Positions 36,859 to 49,191 of a stretch of 64,000 nucleotides of DNA are shown here, piece after piece. Origin of the DNA: Coniella vitis (Eukaryota; Ascomycota; Sordariomycetes; Diaporthales; Schizoparmaceae); contig WUJK01000012.1 of the NCBI GenBank assembly GCA_011317545.1, positions 1,067,001-1,131,000 on the forward strand, given 5' to 3'. The notes under the pieces are model-generated. The model was not told where the DNA came from, ran no database searches, and saw only the letters and a list, made by a program, of their open reading frames with translations. Each line of letters starts with the position of its first letter. Position 1 is the first letter of the stretch. Both the position numbers and the translations under genes were made by a program.

Positions 36859-37563
36859 ATGAAGTCCTCCCTCCTGGCTCTCGTCGGCAGCCTGAGCAGC
36901 CTAGCTGCCGCCCAGGACTACACGACCTCAGATCCCTTCACACTACAGCTTTCCAGCAGCGATAGCGATGTCGATGGCCAACTCCTGGGTGCATGCCACG
37001 CCGGCGCCGCCATTGAAGCACTCTGCCTAGCCGGCACCGACAGTGACCCAGCCGACTACAACACATTTGCCCTCAACACTTCGTCGACCGATTCGAGCCT
37101 CGCTTACGACACAGGCATCCTAGTCTGGACGCTCCAGGCAAGCAACCTGAACGTCTCGGAGGGCCTCATCTTCCCCGCCACTCTCGACACAAATGTAGTG
37201 GCCCCTGAGTTCCAGCCTGGGTCCAATGGTGCTGATGTCGTGGGCTTTGACGATGACGACCAGCTGTTTATCTACTCGAATTATATCGATGACAAAAACT
37301 TCACCGCTGGCGTGTATCCGAAAGTTGTTAACCCATATCCTTTGTACCAAGTAAGTCCTCCAGTCCTGCATTACTGAAGAACTTACCCAGCGCATAAAGA
37401 AGTCGTACGGGACTATAAAGCTAATATATCATCTTGTCATTAGTGGTATGCCTGCTGGACTTACAACGGAGCGTATTACTACCAGACTCTGGCTTGGGTT
37501 ACTGGTGGTTTTCCCAACAACCCGACATGTGCTGCCGTCAATGTGACGCGCATCTTTGTCTAA
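36859..37563 (+). CDS. Small secreted protein, conserved fungal family of unknown function
   Basis: Two exons (36859-37350, 37444-37563) give 203 residues. A clear signal peptide (MKSSLLALVGSLSSLAAAQ) is followed by a mature domain with CHAGAAIEALC near residue 53, a VGFDDDDQLFIYSNY strand, and after the intron WYACWTYN, YQTLAWVTGG and NPTCAAVNVTRIFV at the very end. This pattern occurs in a widespread group of fungal secreted or cell-surface proteins of unknown function. I recall it as the DUF7907 group but am not certain of the accession. Four Cys could form two disulfides, and several N-glycosylation sites are visible (for example NTS, NVS, NFT). The intron (93 nt) has a CTAAT branch site, and the splice restores the conserved end, which supports the model. 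No enzyme motif is seen. Confidence 0.8.
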
Positions 37564-38918
37564 GTATAGATCGCGACTTGTTTTGCAGGAAACTCCCGGG
37601 CGGGCGTATAATGCTGTCTGTCCTAGCATATCCAAAGTAGACGACAACCATAATTCCTAATAATAGTGTATTTCGTGGATAACATTGTCTCGAACCGCGG
37701 CTCTGGTCTAGGTCCGCCCAAATTATTCCTCAGTATCTGGACGGCGTCGAAGTAATGCAACTGTGAACGTTCCACTTAAAAGTATGCCCTCTGTTGTTTC
37801 AAATGTATATTCCTGTCAAAACAATCATGAGCCAAGCGGTCAAGTCCGTCATTGGTTCCTCAAGACCTTGTATAGTAACACGATTGTGGCGTCCGTTTTG
37901 GCTGCGACCGCCGTCTCAACATGCTCAAATCGCCACGAATACCATTGAAACTATGCCGCGAGACTGAGAATAGTCCGCACAACTTTGGAAGTCCAGGTGT
38001 TCTGTGCACACTCAGTACTGAGGATAAGAGCACTAACGTCCAATGCGATTCACGAGTCGCTTGTCCTCCATCAGACCGAAGATTTCATCCGTGGTATTAG
38101 TATTTCTATTCCTTTTATTAACAGAGACCAGTCGTGCTACGCATTCCTTGACAAGCAGAAGTAACAGTGACATCCTCACGTAATTCAGGAATGCCAAGTG
38201 ATTGAATATCATAATTGAAAAAAAAAGAAACAAAGGGTCGCTATGCGTGTAGAACGGGTAGTATATGCGAAGACTTGGCGATAAAGCCCGAGACTCGATG
38301 TATCCACGCCGCACCAAGAGCTGGGATCGGTATAGGATGACCCATTTGGCGGTACCCAGAAGTTCCTTGATCAGATTTGGGCAGATCAATACTTGGTGTT
38401 AGCGGCGAGTCACCCTGGTTGAGTAATGGCAAGTTGAAGAGCTGAACAGGCTGGAGGAGTGGACGCTGCTCTGGTTCACAGACAGCGACACGTCCACAAG
38501 TCCCTTGGACAGTCCTTATGGTATGATGGTAGTGCTGAAACATCTGGCACACTTAGCCTTGTGCTGTGGCATCCGTTGCCAAGGCTGGCTGCTTTGTATG
38601 GGTATCGCATGGCCACGGCATTCCATAAGATGCCTGGATTGGGTATCGCTGATGAAAGGGTGAAAGCTAATGAGAACTGGCTGGACTTGGTTTTGCTAAC
38701 AACCGGGCATAGAACCAGTAAGAGCTGGTTATATTGGGAGTAGATTTGACGGCGGATACCATGACGCTTGCTCGGTCGTTTGAGCATGTCCAGAAGGCAA
38801 CATGTGGATTGTATGGGTCCAGTATTGCGCGATTGCACCGAAAATGCGGACCTAATGGTCTGAATACGTTCTGGACAAGGGGAGGCGGTATCTGTCGCAG
38901 TCGTTGCAATGAGCCAGC
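37564..38918. other. Convergent intergenic region (secreted protein / PHO85)
   Basis: No recognisable gene. A moderately open plus-strand stretch (38459-38922) contains two protein-like pieces (GYRMATAFHKMPGLGIADER and HVQKATCGLYGSSIARLHR), but they are not joined by clear splice sites and match nothing I know. It could be a relic. Confidence 0.4.
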
Positions 38919-39982
38919 CTAGTAGCTCGGGTAACCGCCCTGTGTCTGCTGGGTAGGATAGCCCTGCGAAGGCAGTGCTTGCTGATAGTTCATGGCTTGC
39001 ACTGGCTGCGCGTGTGCAGTTTGAAATTGGGGCAGCGTCTTGAACCAGCGATGATCCAGGGCTTTCTCAGCACTAATTCGCAGTTCTGGTCTCAATTGGA
39101 GCATCTTCTGCAGTAGATCGATACCATCTGCATCAATCATGGGCAGAATAGCTCGGAGATCCTGTGTAGCGTACACCTGGAAGTTGCTCTTGTATTCAGG
39201 GAACGAAGTGATGCCCGGCCACGTACGTTCCGTGGGCGTGCCCATGATGCGGAAAATGCGATTGATCTGATCCTCGTTGGTAGTACCTGGGAACAAAGGT
39301 CTGCCCGTATACATCTCAGCCATGATGCAACCAGCGGACCAGATATCAATGCTCGTGTTGTAGGTTCTGCTACCCAACAGGACATCTGGTGCCCGATACC
39401 ACAGTGTGACAACCTCGTTGGAGAAGGTGTTGACGGGGATACCGAAAGCTCGTGCCAGGCCAAAATCACCCAGCTTCAACTGCCCTTTCCCATTGATAAG
39501 GAGATTTTGGGGCTTGAGATCTCTGTGAAGCACCTTGTTCTTGTGGCAAAAGTCGATGCCCTTCAGGAGCTGATACATGAAGGACTTGATCAGGTCGGGG
39601 TGAAGTGCGCCTCGTTCGCCTTTGGTGTCCATATACTTCTTGAGGTCACCATCCATGTAGTCAAAGACTAGCATCAATTTGTTTTCGGTATGAATAACAT
39701 CATGGAGTCCGACAATATTCTCGTGCTTCAGCTCCTTCATTAGAGAGATTTCGCGGATCGCAGTGCTAGGTGTTCCCTCTTCGGAGTCGAGGTGGATCTC
39801 CTTGAGCGCAACAAATTCGCCCGTCTGTCTGTTTCGTCCCTTGAAGACCTGTTGCCATTGAACATAATCAGTACTTTATTTTATGCAGAGCATTGGTGTG
39901 GTCTCCTGCTTACGGTCGCGTATGTGCCCTCTCCAAGCTTTTCCAGCTGCTGGAAAGAAGAAAGGTGGCGTTTGCCGTCCAT
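38919..39982 (-). CDS. PHO85: Cyclin-dependent kinase PHO85
   Basis: Two exons (39914-39982, 38919-39848) give 332 residues. The 65-nt intron splits the Gly-rich loop (EKLGEGTYAT, then VFKGRNRQTGEFVALKEIHL). It has the Lys39 ATP anchor, a PSTAIRE helix, HRDLKPQN with catalytic Asp133, DFG at 151-153, and the T-loop FSNEVVTLWYRAPDVLLGS. The match to Pho85-type CDKs is strong. Their partners are Pcl/Pho80 cyclins, and they control phosphate signalling, cell polarity, glycogen and autophagy. The tail after residue 300 is Gln-rich (YQQALPSQGYPTQQTQGGY), a common variation in filamentous fungi. Aspergillus PhoA/PhoB are relatives. The start lies in tccATGGAC and the first exon encodes 23 residues. 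The order is complete with no missing key residue. Confidence 0.95.
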
Positions 39983-41281
39983 CGTGATTCGAATTTTTGG
40001 ATTGCAGCAACGAAGACAGGTATTACGGGTGGCAAGTTCGATGATCGGGTATGGCAAAGCACGATGCTCTCGTGAGAAGTCAAACTTGAGCGATTACTCT
40101 GGAGGCTTCGATAGAGGTCAAGTCGTCAAGCGTTGCGACTGGTATTTGTAGCGGTGTCGATAAGGCGCAAGGAGGTATTATCCGACAAGCAGATCTGGCG
40201 AAAGGCGCAAAAAGCTGTTCTTTAAGGGCCAAATGGCTTGTGTGGAAGTGAATCAAGCTAAGAAAGATAAAGCTGTGATGGTTGGAAGCCTAGAGTAGAA
40301 ATGTAAGCTCGTAACTTCCGTCAGTGGCAGCGTGAAGGGCTGAGAAGGGATCTATCTATTCTTGGGTTGCGACTTGGCCAGGCCCTCGTACTGCCAGGCT
40401 GCCAGCTTGCCCCTCACTGTAGTGTAGGCCGCTGACTAAAAGCCCGATCTCAACCACCGTGACATTTGGAGCTCTCCTGTTTGGGAAAGTATCCACCTCT
40501 GTACCTTGATAACCTTAATAACCTTGGAAATCTTAAACTCTTGAATGTCCCACAATGCCATGCAGCAGGAAGAGGATTAACGAGTTGGGCGTATTCGTAC
40601 AGAACCGTGAACATCGGTCTCATTCATAGTCTCACTCCTTCCTTTCCGAGACTCGTACGTGCTAAGCTATCAGGGGTACTTATACTCCCTTGATACTCCT
40701 CAAGAGGCCAACGGCCGAGCAAGCGGCCGTCGTGAAACAACTCGACCTGCAAGTTGTACGTCAATGACGTTGCAAATCTTACTTTGGCTTTGGGGTCAGT
40801 AGGTCATTTACAAAATCCTCCATTTCCAGAACATAGCCTGCTTAGGCCCTCAACCCCTTCTCACTTCTTCGATATCAACTTCCCACTGGCTGTCCAGCAT
40901 ATGTGTACGCAGACCAAACTGTGTTAGTCAGCGTGGATGCATCACGTCCTGGCAAAGTACAAAAGCACTATCAAGCTCATTCGTTGTAAGACGAGTATTG
41001 CATTCCTCGGGACGCACTCAAGCTAATGGAACCTTTATGAACGATGCGCCATGCCCAAGACCGGATTTACTTCCGAGAAATGAACGACAAATGCAGTACC
41101 GCCGCCGACTATGCTGTAAGATTCGAGAATGAAACGACCCCATTTCAAAGCTTGTCCGCCCTAGATGCAGTATCAACAGGTCCTTATGCGTCTACCAATT
41201 GTTGTAGGGAACGAACAGCTGCACGGGCAGGCTGCTACCTCGTCTGGTGTTCCACAATAGGTGGTTCAGACCTTACGAGTC
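39983..41281. other. Intergenic region upstream of PHO85
   Basis: This 1.3 kb space holds the PHO85 promoter side and the 3' flank of the next minus-strand gene. No coding signal or repeat of note. Confidence 0.6.
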
Positions 41282-43294
41282 CTAATGAGTCCTCTTCTTG
41301 GACTTTCTGTCTTGGTCACCAAGCTGATCCTTGTCCTCATCATAAGTGATGCCCTGCTGCTTTTCCCAGAGGTAGCGTTCGGCAAAACTGCCCGACATCT
41401 GGTTGGGGCTGAGCATGCTGGCCTGGTAGCTCTTAACATTGGAGGCATCCGGTCCGCTCCGTCCGTTGACGCTACCGACGAAGAAAGGGACCTCGGCCGT
41501 GGTCTGCTGGAGTTCTTTGAGAAGGATAGGGTCTCTAACAGGGAAGGGAGCGACGTTGCGACCAGCATAGGAGCCAATCGAAGTACCCAGCGTCCGCGTT
41601 CCCTCACGCCCAGCGGGACAGTTGGTAGGGACCGATCCCCCGCCGAAGACAGTGACGGTCTTGTCAGACGAGGCAAAAGGTATGTGCGAGGCGCCGCCAT
41701 GAGCCAAAGCCTCGTCGGGGGCCTCTTCGCCGGATTCCTCTTTCTCGTGCTCTTCCTCCTGTCGGGCGAGGTACTTCTCTGCTCGTTTGCGAGTGGTCTT
41801 GGTCTTCTCGGAGCGGCCACAACCTTCGTCTTCATCAAAGGCGAAGAAGTCTTCTTCGTCATCATCAACACCAAGCGACTTGCTCGGCTGTAGCTTCTCA
41901 CGTTTGCCCATGGCAGGAGCTTTTCCAGGCGGACTCTGAGAGATAGGCAGAGTGTAGACAGGCTCGATGAGGCTACCCGAGCGTGTGACGGCGGAAGAAG
42001 TATTGCTAGCTTCAGTTGCAGTGGTCAGACGAGGAGTGACTGTAGCCTCAGTCGGGTTGGTCGGAACGTCTTCGTTGGAGCCTGTCATGGGCTTATCTTT
42101 GGCTTTGGATTTCTTTGTAGCCATGAACAAGGCAGGCTCATCATCACTTTCCGAAGAAGAAGACTCGTAGCGAACCTTGGCGACCTTGGACTGGGGTTTG
42201 CCAGGGCGGTGGCCCTTTTGCTGCTCGGAATCTTCGTCAAAGCCCATCTTGCTATTGCTCAAGTTTTCTCGAGGTGTTGCTACGGTAGCGATGGTTTCGC
42301 TTTGAGTAGTCCTGGGAAGTGATGATAGGTTCTCAGTTGTGGACTCGGCGTTTACCACTGTCCACAGTGTTGCGTCATCGAGGGGTTCTTTGGACAGTCT
42401 ACGTAGAGCTTGAGTTGACGAGACTTTCCGTGGCGCGCCTTGTTGCTGTTGATCCTCTTCACCTTCGACGTCACTGAGAGACGTCGTGTAAGTTTCAGGC
42501 GGTGAGAAAGATGACTGGCTCTCGACGTTAGCTGGTTGTGAGAGAGGGTCAAATAATGGTTGAGGAGAAGAGGATGGCAAGACCTCTTGGCCTTCAAAAT
42601 CAAAACGAACGCGGCGGTTGTCACGTGGACTGTCTGGCCTGGATGAGTTTGACGACCGTCGCAAAGCGCTTTTCCGATTCTTGGCACCGCTGCTATCGCT
42701 TGCCAAAGAATCGAGAGACGTATCGGTACCGCGGCGCAACGGGCTGGGTCTGCGGAGACGTTGCGCAGAATTTGAGATGGCAGCACTGCCGGTAGACGAC
42801 GGGCGACTAGTCCTGGCTGTATCGGACTTGCTGGGTGAAGTAGGGGGAGAATGGACGGGGCGATCGGCTCTCTCGAGGAGCGGTAGAAACGCTGGAGTGA
42901 AGACGCCTCTAAATTCCAACTCGCGGTTGTGAGAATCGCCTTGACGGCTTGCCGGTTCCGCGTCTTGAATACTGCTTGGATCCTGCAGAGGTGGAGGGGA
43001 AGAGAGAGTTCCAAGTCCAGACGCGTTTTCGGACTGCTGAGGAGCTGTTGTTACTGAATGCAGTGATTCAGGGGTGCCTGGTGGATATAATGACGGGTAA
43101 TCTCTGAGTGACCCCGCGATGGTCTGCGACACCAGATAGGCCACATCTTCTGGGACGCTGCGTAGGAGCTCTTCGGAATATCTGGTGAACTCGGCGGCCA
43201 TGTCGAGACGATAGGCAACCACCTTGCTGTCCAGCTCAGCGAGCTTGGTGGTGAGCTCTGCGATCAGCCTGGTGGCATCGTCGAGATTGTCCAT
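41282..43294 (-). CDS. Large disordered protein with N-terminal helix and PP1-docking motif, function unknown
   Basis: This is a single exon of 670 residues from the ATG at 43294 (MDNLDDATRLIAELTTKLAE). Residues 1-60 form a likely coiled-coil/helix (LTTKLAELDSKVVAYRLDMA). The rest is Ser/Pro/acid-rich and mostly disordered. A RVRF stretch in NRRVRFDFEGQEVLP (about 228-231) fits the RVxF docking motif of protein phosphatase 1. The acidic block DDDEEDFFAFDEDEG and an adjoining basic stretch lie near 510-540. The end WEKQQGITYDEDKDQLGDQ is conserved-looking. I recognise it as a fungal-type hypothetical protein but cannot assign a function; a phosphatase-regulated scaffold is speculation. The frame is open slightly upstream without an ATG, so an upstream exon is possible. 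Confidence 0.72.
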   Translation of the reverse strand: MDNLDDATRLIAELTTKLAELDSKVVAYRLDMAAEFTRYSEELLRSVPEDVAYLVSQTIAGSLRDYPSLYPPGTPESLHSVTTAPQQSENASGLGTLSSPPPLQDPSSIQDAEPASRQGDSHNRELEFRGVFTPAFLPLLERADRPVHSPPTSPSKSDTARTSRPSSTGSAAISNSAQRLRRPSPLRRGTDTSLDSLASDSSGAKNRKSALRRSSNSSRPDSPRDNRRVRFDFEGQEVLPSSSPQPLFDPLSQPANVESQSSFSPPETYTTSLSDVEGEEDQQQQGAPRKVSSTQALRRLSKEPLDDATLWTVVNAESTTENLSSLPRTTQSETIATVATPRENLSNSKMGFDEDSEQQKGHRPGKPQSKVAKVRYESSSSESDDEPALFMATKKSKAKDKPMTGSNEDVPTNPTEATVTPRLTTATEASNTSSAVTRSGSLIEPVYTLPISQSPPGKAPAMGKREKLQPSKSLGVDDDEEDFFAFDEDEGCGRSEKTKTTRKRAEKYLARQEEEHEKEESGEEAPDEALAHGGASHIPFASSDKTVTVFGGGSVPTNCPAGREGTRTLGTSIGSYAGRNVAPFPVRDPILLKELQQTTAEVPFFVGSVNGRSGPDASNVKSYQASMLSPNQMSGSFAERYLWEKQQGITYDEDKDQLGDQDRKSKKRTH

Positions 43295-45697
43295 GGCTGC
43301 GATTTCGGCGGCGGCAGTGGCAGCAGCGATAAGACCCAATTGAGAGCTAGACAGAAGTATGACAGCATCTGCGCATAGTCTGCACAGTCAGAGTGAATTC
43401 GAATAGTGAGAGTTATGGGTGTGTAGCTGCAGCCATGGTGGTCTTTGCAAGCGGCGCTGGCCTTATTCCAAGTAGGTGAGGTTATTGAAGTTGCAAAGAG
43501 TTTAGATGGTGAGGGTGGATTGGCAGAGGGTCGCAGGTCCAAGCTCAAGAAGAGATTTGATTAGATCATCGTCGACCGGAAGGAGGCTGTGGTTAGCAGC
43601 TGCTGGTTGCTGCAAGCAATCTGCATCAGGCGAGCTGGGGAGGGATCTGCCCTGCTGGGCTGCTGGGCTGGCCAAAGGCTGCTACAAGGGCTGAAGAGCC
43701 ACTTGGGCCAGACCCGAATTGTGGGGAGCTGATGTGCCGGGCACCGGCCAGCCGTGGAAGATGGAGGGGGCCAAAGGCCCGATCCGGTGCGATGTCTGGG
43801 ACTTTTTGGCACTCATCCAACTCGACAACACCACAAGACGTTGACGACACAGCACCTCAATCAGTAAAAGACAATTGTTCTGGCGGCCAAAATCAATGCC
43901 AACAGTCACCTTCATGCAGGGCCGCTGTACAATTGAGTTTTTGCACTCTGCAACGGGCCATCTCGAGTCAGCAAGCCTTCTTTGCCCTGTGCTATATAAC
44001 CTAGCGCAGAATCTTGAACTTTGAACCGTTATCGGTGGTTACGCGCCAGCTAATCTGTCTGGCCGTCGGTTGTGCTCTTACTATGATATATGACTTACCT
44101 CACAGCCTCGAAAACAGCTGGCGGTCAAATTTTCCCAAACAGCCAGTGTAACACAGGACTGGGTCACCCCTATCTCTCAGAATTACGATCCGATCGAAAC
44201 GGTTTGAAAAGCCGTTCGTCTTGCGCACGGCCTTGTCTCGATATAACGGCGTCGTCAGCCCTGGACCTCTGGTTGCCAGGCTCGTCTTCCACGATCCTAA
44301 AGAGATAACTTACGATGGCAGACAGAGCTGCAATCGCGCAATCGTGGGAATCCTCACCTTTACGTAGCTTCTTGTACGTCGATGATTTTTTGCACGTCTG
44401 GTCCATCGGGCCCGATACTGCTTTGCTTCTCTTTGTTCACAAGTACGGACATATGGGCTAATGTCACGTTAGTAGAAAGATGTCCACGTTGTTACTGTGA
44501 TAGAACTCCTCAATTGGGAGGGAGCCAGAATCTGGTTACTTCCCAAGTCCAACATTCTCCTTTGAAGCAATGACTTGTCCTTCATTAGCCTGATTATTTT
44601 GATACTGAGCTTCGTACTTGCTCTAACACTAAAGCAAGTGTCCCCGTGAGGAAGAAGCCAGCTAGTCACATTCTATCAAATAAGTAGGTACTGTACTTAC
44701 TGAAGCACGCAAAACCATCTGTGGCTCGTTTGCGCGGTCTGATAGCAAACGCCCCAAGGCAAGTACTATGTATATCTCGACTTGAGATGGTTCGAACCTT
44801 CCCAAAGTATTCCTTCCACCTTCTTCTATCTTTCGTAGGGACATACTTATCCATCCAGGGATAATCTCACATACAAAACACCAAGCAAGCTCACATTCAG
44901 GGTGCTGCCCTTGACCTGACTTGGGCGCTGCGACCTTGCAAGCACACGCTCCTCCTGCCAGCACACAACCACAAACACAACGCAGCTCTGATTTAGCGTG
45001 TCTATCAACAACCTCCTTGTTTCCAGACAGTCTCCCACTACAAAAGGCAAGTGGGGTTCTGGTTACATGAGACCTGCCGATCTGAGAACTGCGCCTAAGT
45101 CAAATAATCTTTCCTTTGCACTGCATGCTGCCATAGACCGGTCTTCTCTCACTCCTCCTCGCGTCTACTCTCACGAGCTGTTGACACCCCAACTCATGAA
45201 GTCTAGCTGCGGACTCGTGAAATATTCTCAGCCGTCCAAAAAGGCGATAAATCTAGTCTTCCAGCATTCCCTCATGCCCAATCGTGTGCGACTTTCGCGC
45301 ATAACACACAAATCTGCTGCTTCAGACCCTGGATCCTGTTCAATCTAGTCTGCTCTTTCATTCGAAAGATAAGTTAGGTGCAGCTATCTTCTCCTTGCCA
45401 GATCAAAAATAGTAAGTGCGACCACCTACCTGCAACCAATGTCACTTGCCCAATCAGAAGCTCAGTCTGGGGACCGGCACTGACAATATTCATATCCAAC
45501 ATCAGTTGCGGGCGAAAGCGTTATAGAGCGTCCTGGCACCAGTCCTCCCTCGAAAGCCTTCTTTCCCTCAAAGCTCTGTACAACCCTCTAGTCTATTCCC
45601 AAGAGCACTCTTTTCTACATCATACAGTTGGTGAAGGTTCGACTTATTGTGGGTGAACAGAAATCTGCATCGCAGCCGTTACTTGGGACACTCAACC
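43295..45697. other. 2.4 kb divergent intergenic region
   Basis: This lies between the disordered-protein gene (-) and the large GTPase gene (+). It contains one TACTATGTA at 44764-44772 and pyrimidine-rich pieces near the GTPase start. No protein-like frame was recognised. Confidence 0.5.
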
Positions 45698-48600
45698 ATG
45701 GCGCCCACCCCTGAAGTACGGGTTAAAGTCGAGTTGCCAGACAGCTCAGCGGGAATAGACGGGTTGATTGACGCAATTTCAAACACAGCTGGCTATGCCA
45801 TGGACAACGTCAGTCTCTCGCCAGAGTCAGGCCAAGTTACACTAGAGACTGTTCGTAGTGTTCTTGACTGCCAAGATGTTGAGAAACTCAAGGAAAGTGT
45901 CGCGCTTGCACGCTCGATCTTACATCAGCTTCTCGACCCTCTGGAAGAATCCCAGCAGCAGCTAGACCATCTTGATTGGCGCCACAAGATCCATGATCTG
46001 GTTTCAACAAAAATTGAGACTGCCCGAGTGGTTGTTGCAGTTGTCGGGTCGACAGGAGCTGGCAAGAGCTCGATGATCAACAGCCTCTTAGACGAGGAGG
46101 AGTTTTTGCCAACCAGTGGCTACCGAGGTATGTCAATGCGTTGCTTTCCTTCGAAGAAGCGTTATATCAACACATCCCGCTGACCATGCCCTCACAGCTT
46201 GCACCGCTGTTGCAACAGAAATCTCCTACAAGGAAAACTCAAACCCTAAGGAGGCTTACAGTGCGGAAATTGAATTTCTCTCCAAGGAAGAATGGGAAGA
46301 CGAATTGAGCGAGCTACTTGGCGATCTTCAAGATGATCATCAGGATGAGGACGATGGTCAGGGAACCGGGACACCGGCATGGAGAGACCGCGAGAGTGAA
46401 GCTGGCAAAGCATACGCCAAGCTCCGCTCAGTGTTCCCGAGTGCTGACCATGCGCGTCTTATCCAAGCTGACGTTGATGATCTGCTCAATGACAAGAATT
46501 TACAGGACATCTTAGGCACCACAAAGAGAGTCGCCCATGCAAACGCCAAGGACCTTTCAAAGGTCCTTGTTCAGTATCTTGAGAGCCGTGAAGACGTCCT
46601 TGGCGGGAATGTATATGAAGGTAAATTGGATGTCGTGGAGGTCTGGCCTCTGATTAAAGGTGGGTTCATATACACATGTACCATACTAAGTAATCTCCAT
46701 TCTTCCCATTGCAGACGAGCTTACCCACTTGCATTCCGCAGTTGTTCGTATCCATTGCCCGGCCCCGGCTCTCTCTACAGGCCTCGTCATTGTAGATCTC
46801 CCCGGCTTCGAGGACTCAAACAGTGTCCGCTCTTCGATTGGATACAAATACTTGAGCGAGGCGAATGCCATTTACATCGCCGCACCAATTCAGCGAGCCG
46901 TTAACGACAAGACTGCCAGAGACCTGCTAGGCAAGTCTTTTCGAGTTCAGATGCTGATGGACAACAACGGTAAGAGTCTTGCTTCCAACTCCTGAGGCGT
47001 GGACCGTGCTAATTAACAGAAATCAAGTATCCAATGTGGTCTTCATTTGCACCAAAACTGAAGATATCAATCACAGGGAATCATTTAGGGCTCATGATAG
47101 GGACCATCGCATTCGTGACATGTTTCAGAAGCAGGAACAGCTCAGGGGGGCCATCAGCAAGCTGAACGACCAATATCAAAAACTGAAGCAACGGTTGGAC
47201 GGCCACAAAAAGAATCTCGAATCCAAGCAGCTGGAGTGGGATGCTTGGAAGGGAGTGGAGAAGATATCTCCCACACCTTACTCCCACAACCACGAACACC
47301 GTAAGAGGAAGAGATCTGGGGAAAGTCCTGACCCGGACTCTGAGAGCGAGCAGCCTAATTCTGGACCCGAAATCAAAAAGCAACTGGCCAAAATCGAATC
47401 GCAATTGGGGGAGAGCAGGATGCAGTACTCTTCTACTAAGAAAGAGTACGATACCGCAGAAGAGCAGCTCGCTGGTCTACGGGGAAAGCTCGCCGCTGCT
47501 CAGATGGACGGTCCGAGAATGTGCATCCAGAGGAGGAATGCAGATGCTATAAACGCCATCAAATGGGACTTCGCAATGGGCATTAAGGAGTGAGTCGTGC
47601 ACAGGAAGCACCGACATATTATGCAAGCGAAATCAATACGCTGACAATGCTTATACAGTATTGACGAAGACGAGCATTCAGACAACAGACAATTTGACAA
47701 TCGACGAGACTATGAACATATTGCGAACTCTCTCCCAGTTTACTGCATCTCCAGCTATGCCTATCAGCAAATGAAGAGGCAAAACATGCGGCAAGAAGCT
47801 CCTATACAAGGTTTCAAACACCTTGAAGACACTGGTATTCCTGGACTTGTTGAGCATGGTAGGAATTTGACACGAAGTGAAGAAATCACACGACACAAGA
47901 GCTATCTCAATTCTTTCCTTACACTAATCTCTTCGTTTGCCGTGCTGACGGTTTCATGCCGTTCCTTCACGACCTCCGCCGGGAATGATGGCCTACCAGC
48001 ACAATTAAGCGCAGTTGACTGTGAAAATGAGGTGAAGTACATCGACGAACGTATCGCAAGTCTCAGATTGGTATGTCATGGCACAAACTCACTCATTTTC
48101 CAATCACAAGAAATTAACGAGAATCACATCTACATAGGCCCTGAGCAACGAGCTAGAGCAGGCGAAGCGAGGTATTCAACGAGAGCTGCGCTCTACCATC
48201 GCTTACGCGAACTCGGAACCTGTCAAGATTGCTACCAGGGCAGCCGAACACATAGTCAAGAGCTGGTCTGCTCTGGAGAGAACAGGAGGCTATGGAATTC
48301 ATCTCAACACGTACAAAGCCATTTGCCGAAGAAACGGGCAGAAGACAGGCAACAACAGAGCGCGTGACTTCAATGCTGACCTTTTGGAGAAGTACTTGGT
48401 AGCTATTTCCAGGAAATGGGAGGTTCTCTTCAGCACGAAAATACCGCAGACCGTCGATCGACTGGGACAAGCCTTTAGAGATCACGTTGAGAAGTTTCAC
48501 GATGACATGTCTCGCCGTCTCGTGCTCAAGGAGAACCGATCTGGATCCCTTGTGTTTCTTGGGAAGAATTGTAAAGAGCATGAGATGACCATCGTCCACA

Positions 48601-49191
48601 ATCTTGTGGCTTGGAAGATTACGTTGAAATCCAACCAGCAGCAGGCTAGTCGGACCTTCTACCCTCATCTCCAAGCCGCGATGAAGCCGGCCTACGAGAA
48701 GTGCGCACGGACTTCAGGTAAGATGCTAAGGCCCAAATCCGATTTTCATGGCAATAGACTCTGACAAGAAGACAGGGAAAGGTGCCTACAAGATCATCAG
48801 TGCCGACATGGAGGACTGGGTGACTGCAAAGAAGACTGGAGTCTTCAAGGCCGTTGGCAAGAATGGCCTCGGCATAGTGGAACAGTCCTGGAAACAGTTC
48901 ATCTGCAGCCTTGACAACACTATGTCGGAGCTCATCACGTAAGTATACTTTTCACAGATCTCGAAACCTTGCATCATGCTTTATCATGTATACTGATGAA
49001 CTTGTCACAGCGGTACCATTGCTCAGGACTACAAGACCATGGTCACCGCGGGCGAGATGATGGAGAGCTCAGCCATTGCTCTCGGACGCTGCCACTCCAT
49101 CTTGACTGCTGTTGACAACCAATTCATGGAAATCTTGGAAGAAGGACGGGCGGCTGCTTCGGACCCCTTGTCTCAAAGTCTCCTCTGCTGA
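45698..49191 (+). CDS. Large dynamin-superfamily-like nuclear GTPase (SLIP-GC type)
   Basis: Eight exons (45698-46127, 46198-46659, 46715-46969, 47028-47589, 47659-48070, 48138-48717, 48776-48938, 49011-49191) give 1014 residues. The G1 loop is GSTGAGKS at 117-124. G3 is DLPG at 325-328, in VIVDLPGFEDSN. G4 is TKTED near 391-395, with Glu where many relatives have Asp (SKTD). A coiled coil (about 415-460) and a basic patch (RKRKRSGES) follow, then helical stalk-like sequence (VYCISSYAYQQM, KQFICSLDNTMSELI). The layout fits nuclear GTPases of the animal SLIP-GC (NUGGC) kind and their many fungal relatives; GTP hydrolysis is expected but the job in fungi is unknown. Junctions were chosen so all phases close. 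The exon-4 acceptor (47027) is an unusual AAG. Two in-frame stops after 49191 precede a protein-like stretch, so the end may be truncated. Confidence 0.8.

Noticed and set aside
44785..44805. GGTTCGAACC palindrome as a tRNA B box
   Set aside because: It is only a short palindrome; no cloverleaf can be built around it.
48718..48757. Alternative acceptor giving a 40-nt GTPase intron
   Set aside because: It is in frame but shorter than any other intron here. The 58-nt version has a CTGAC branch site.
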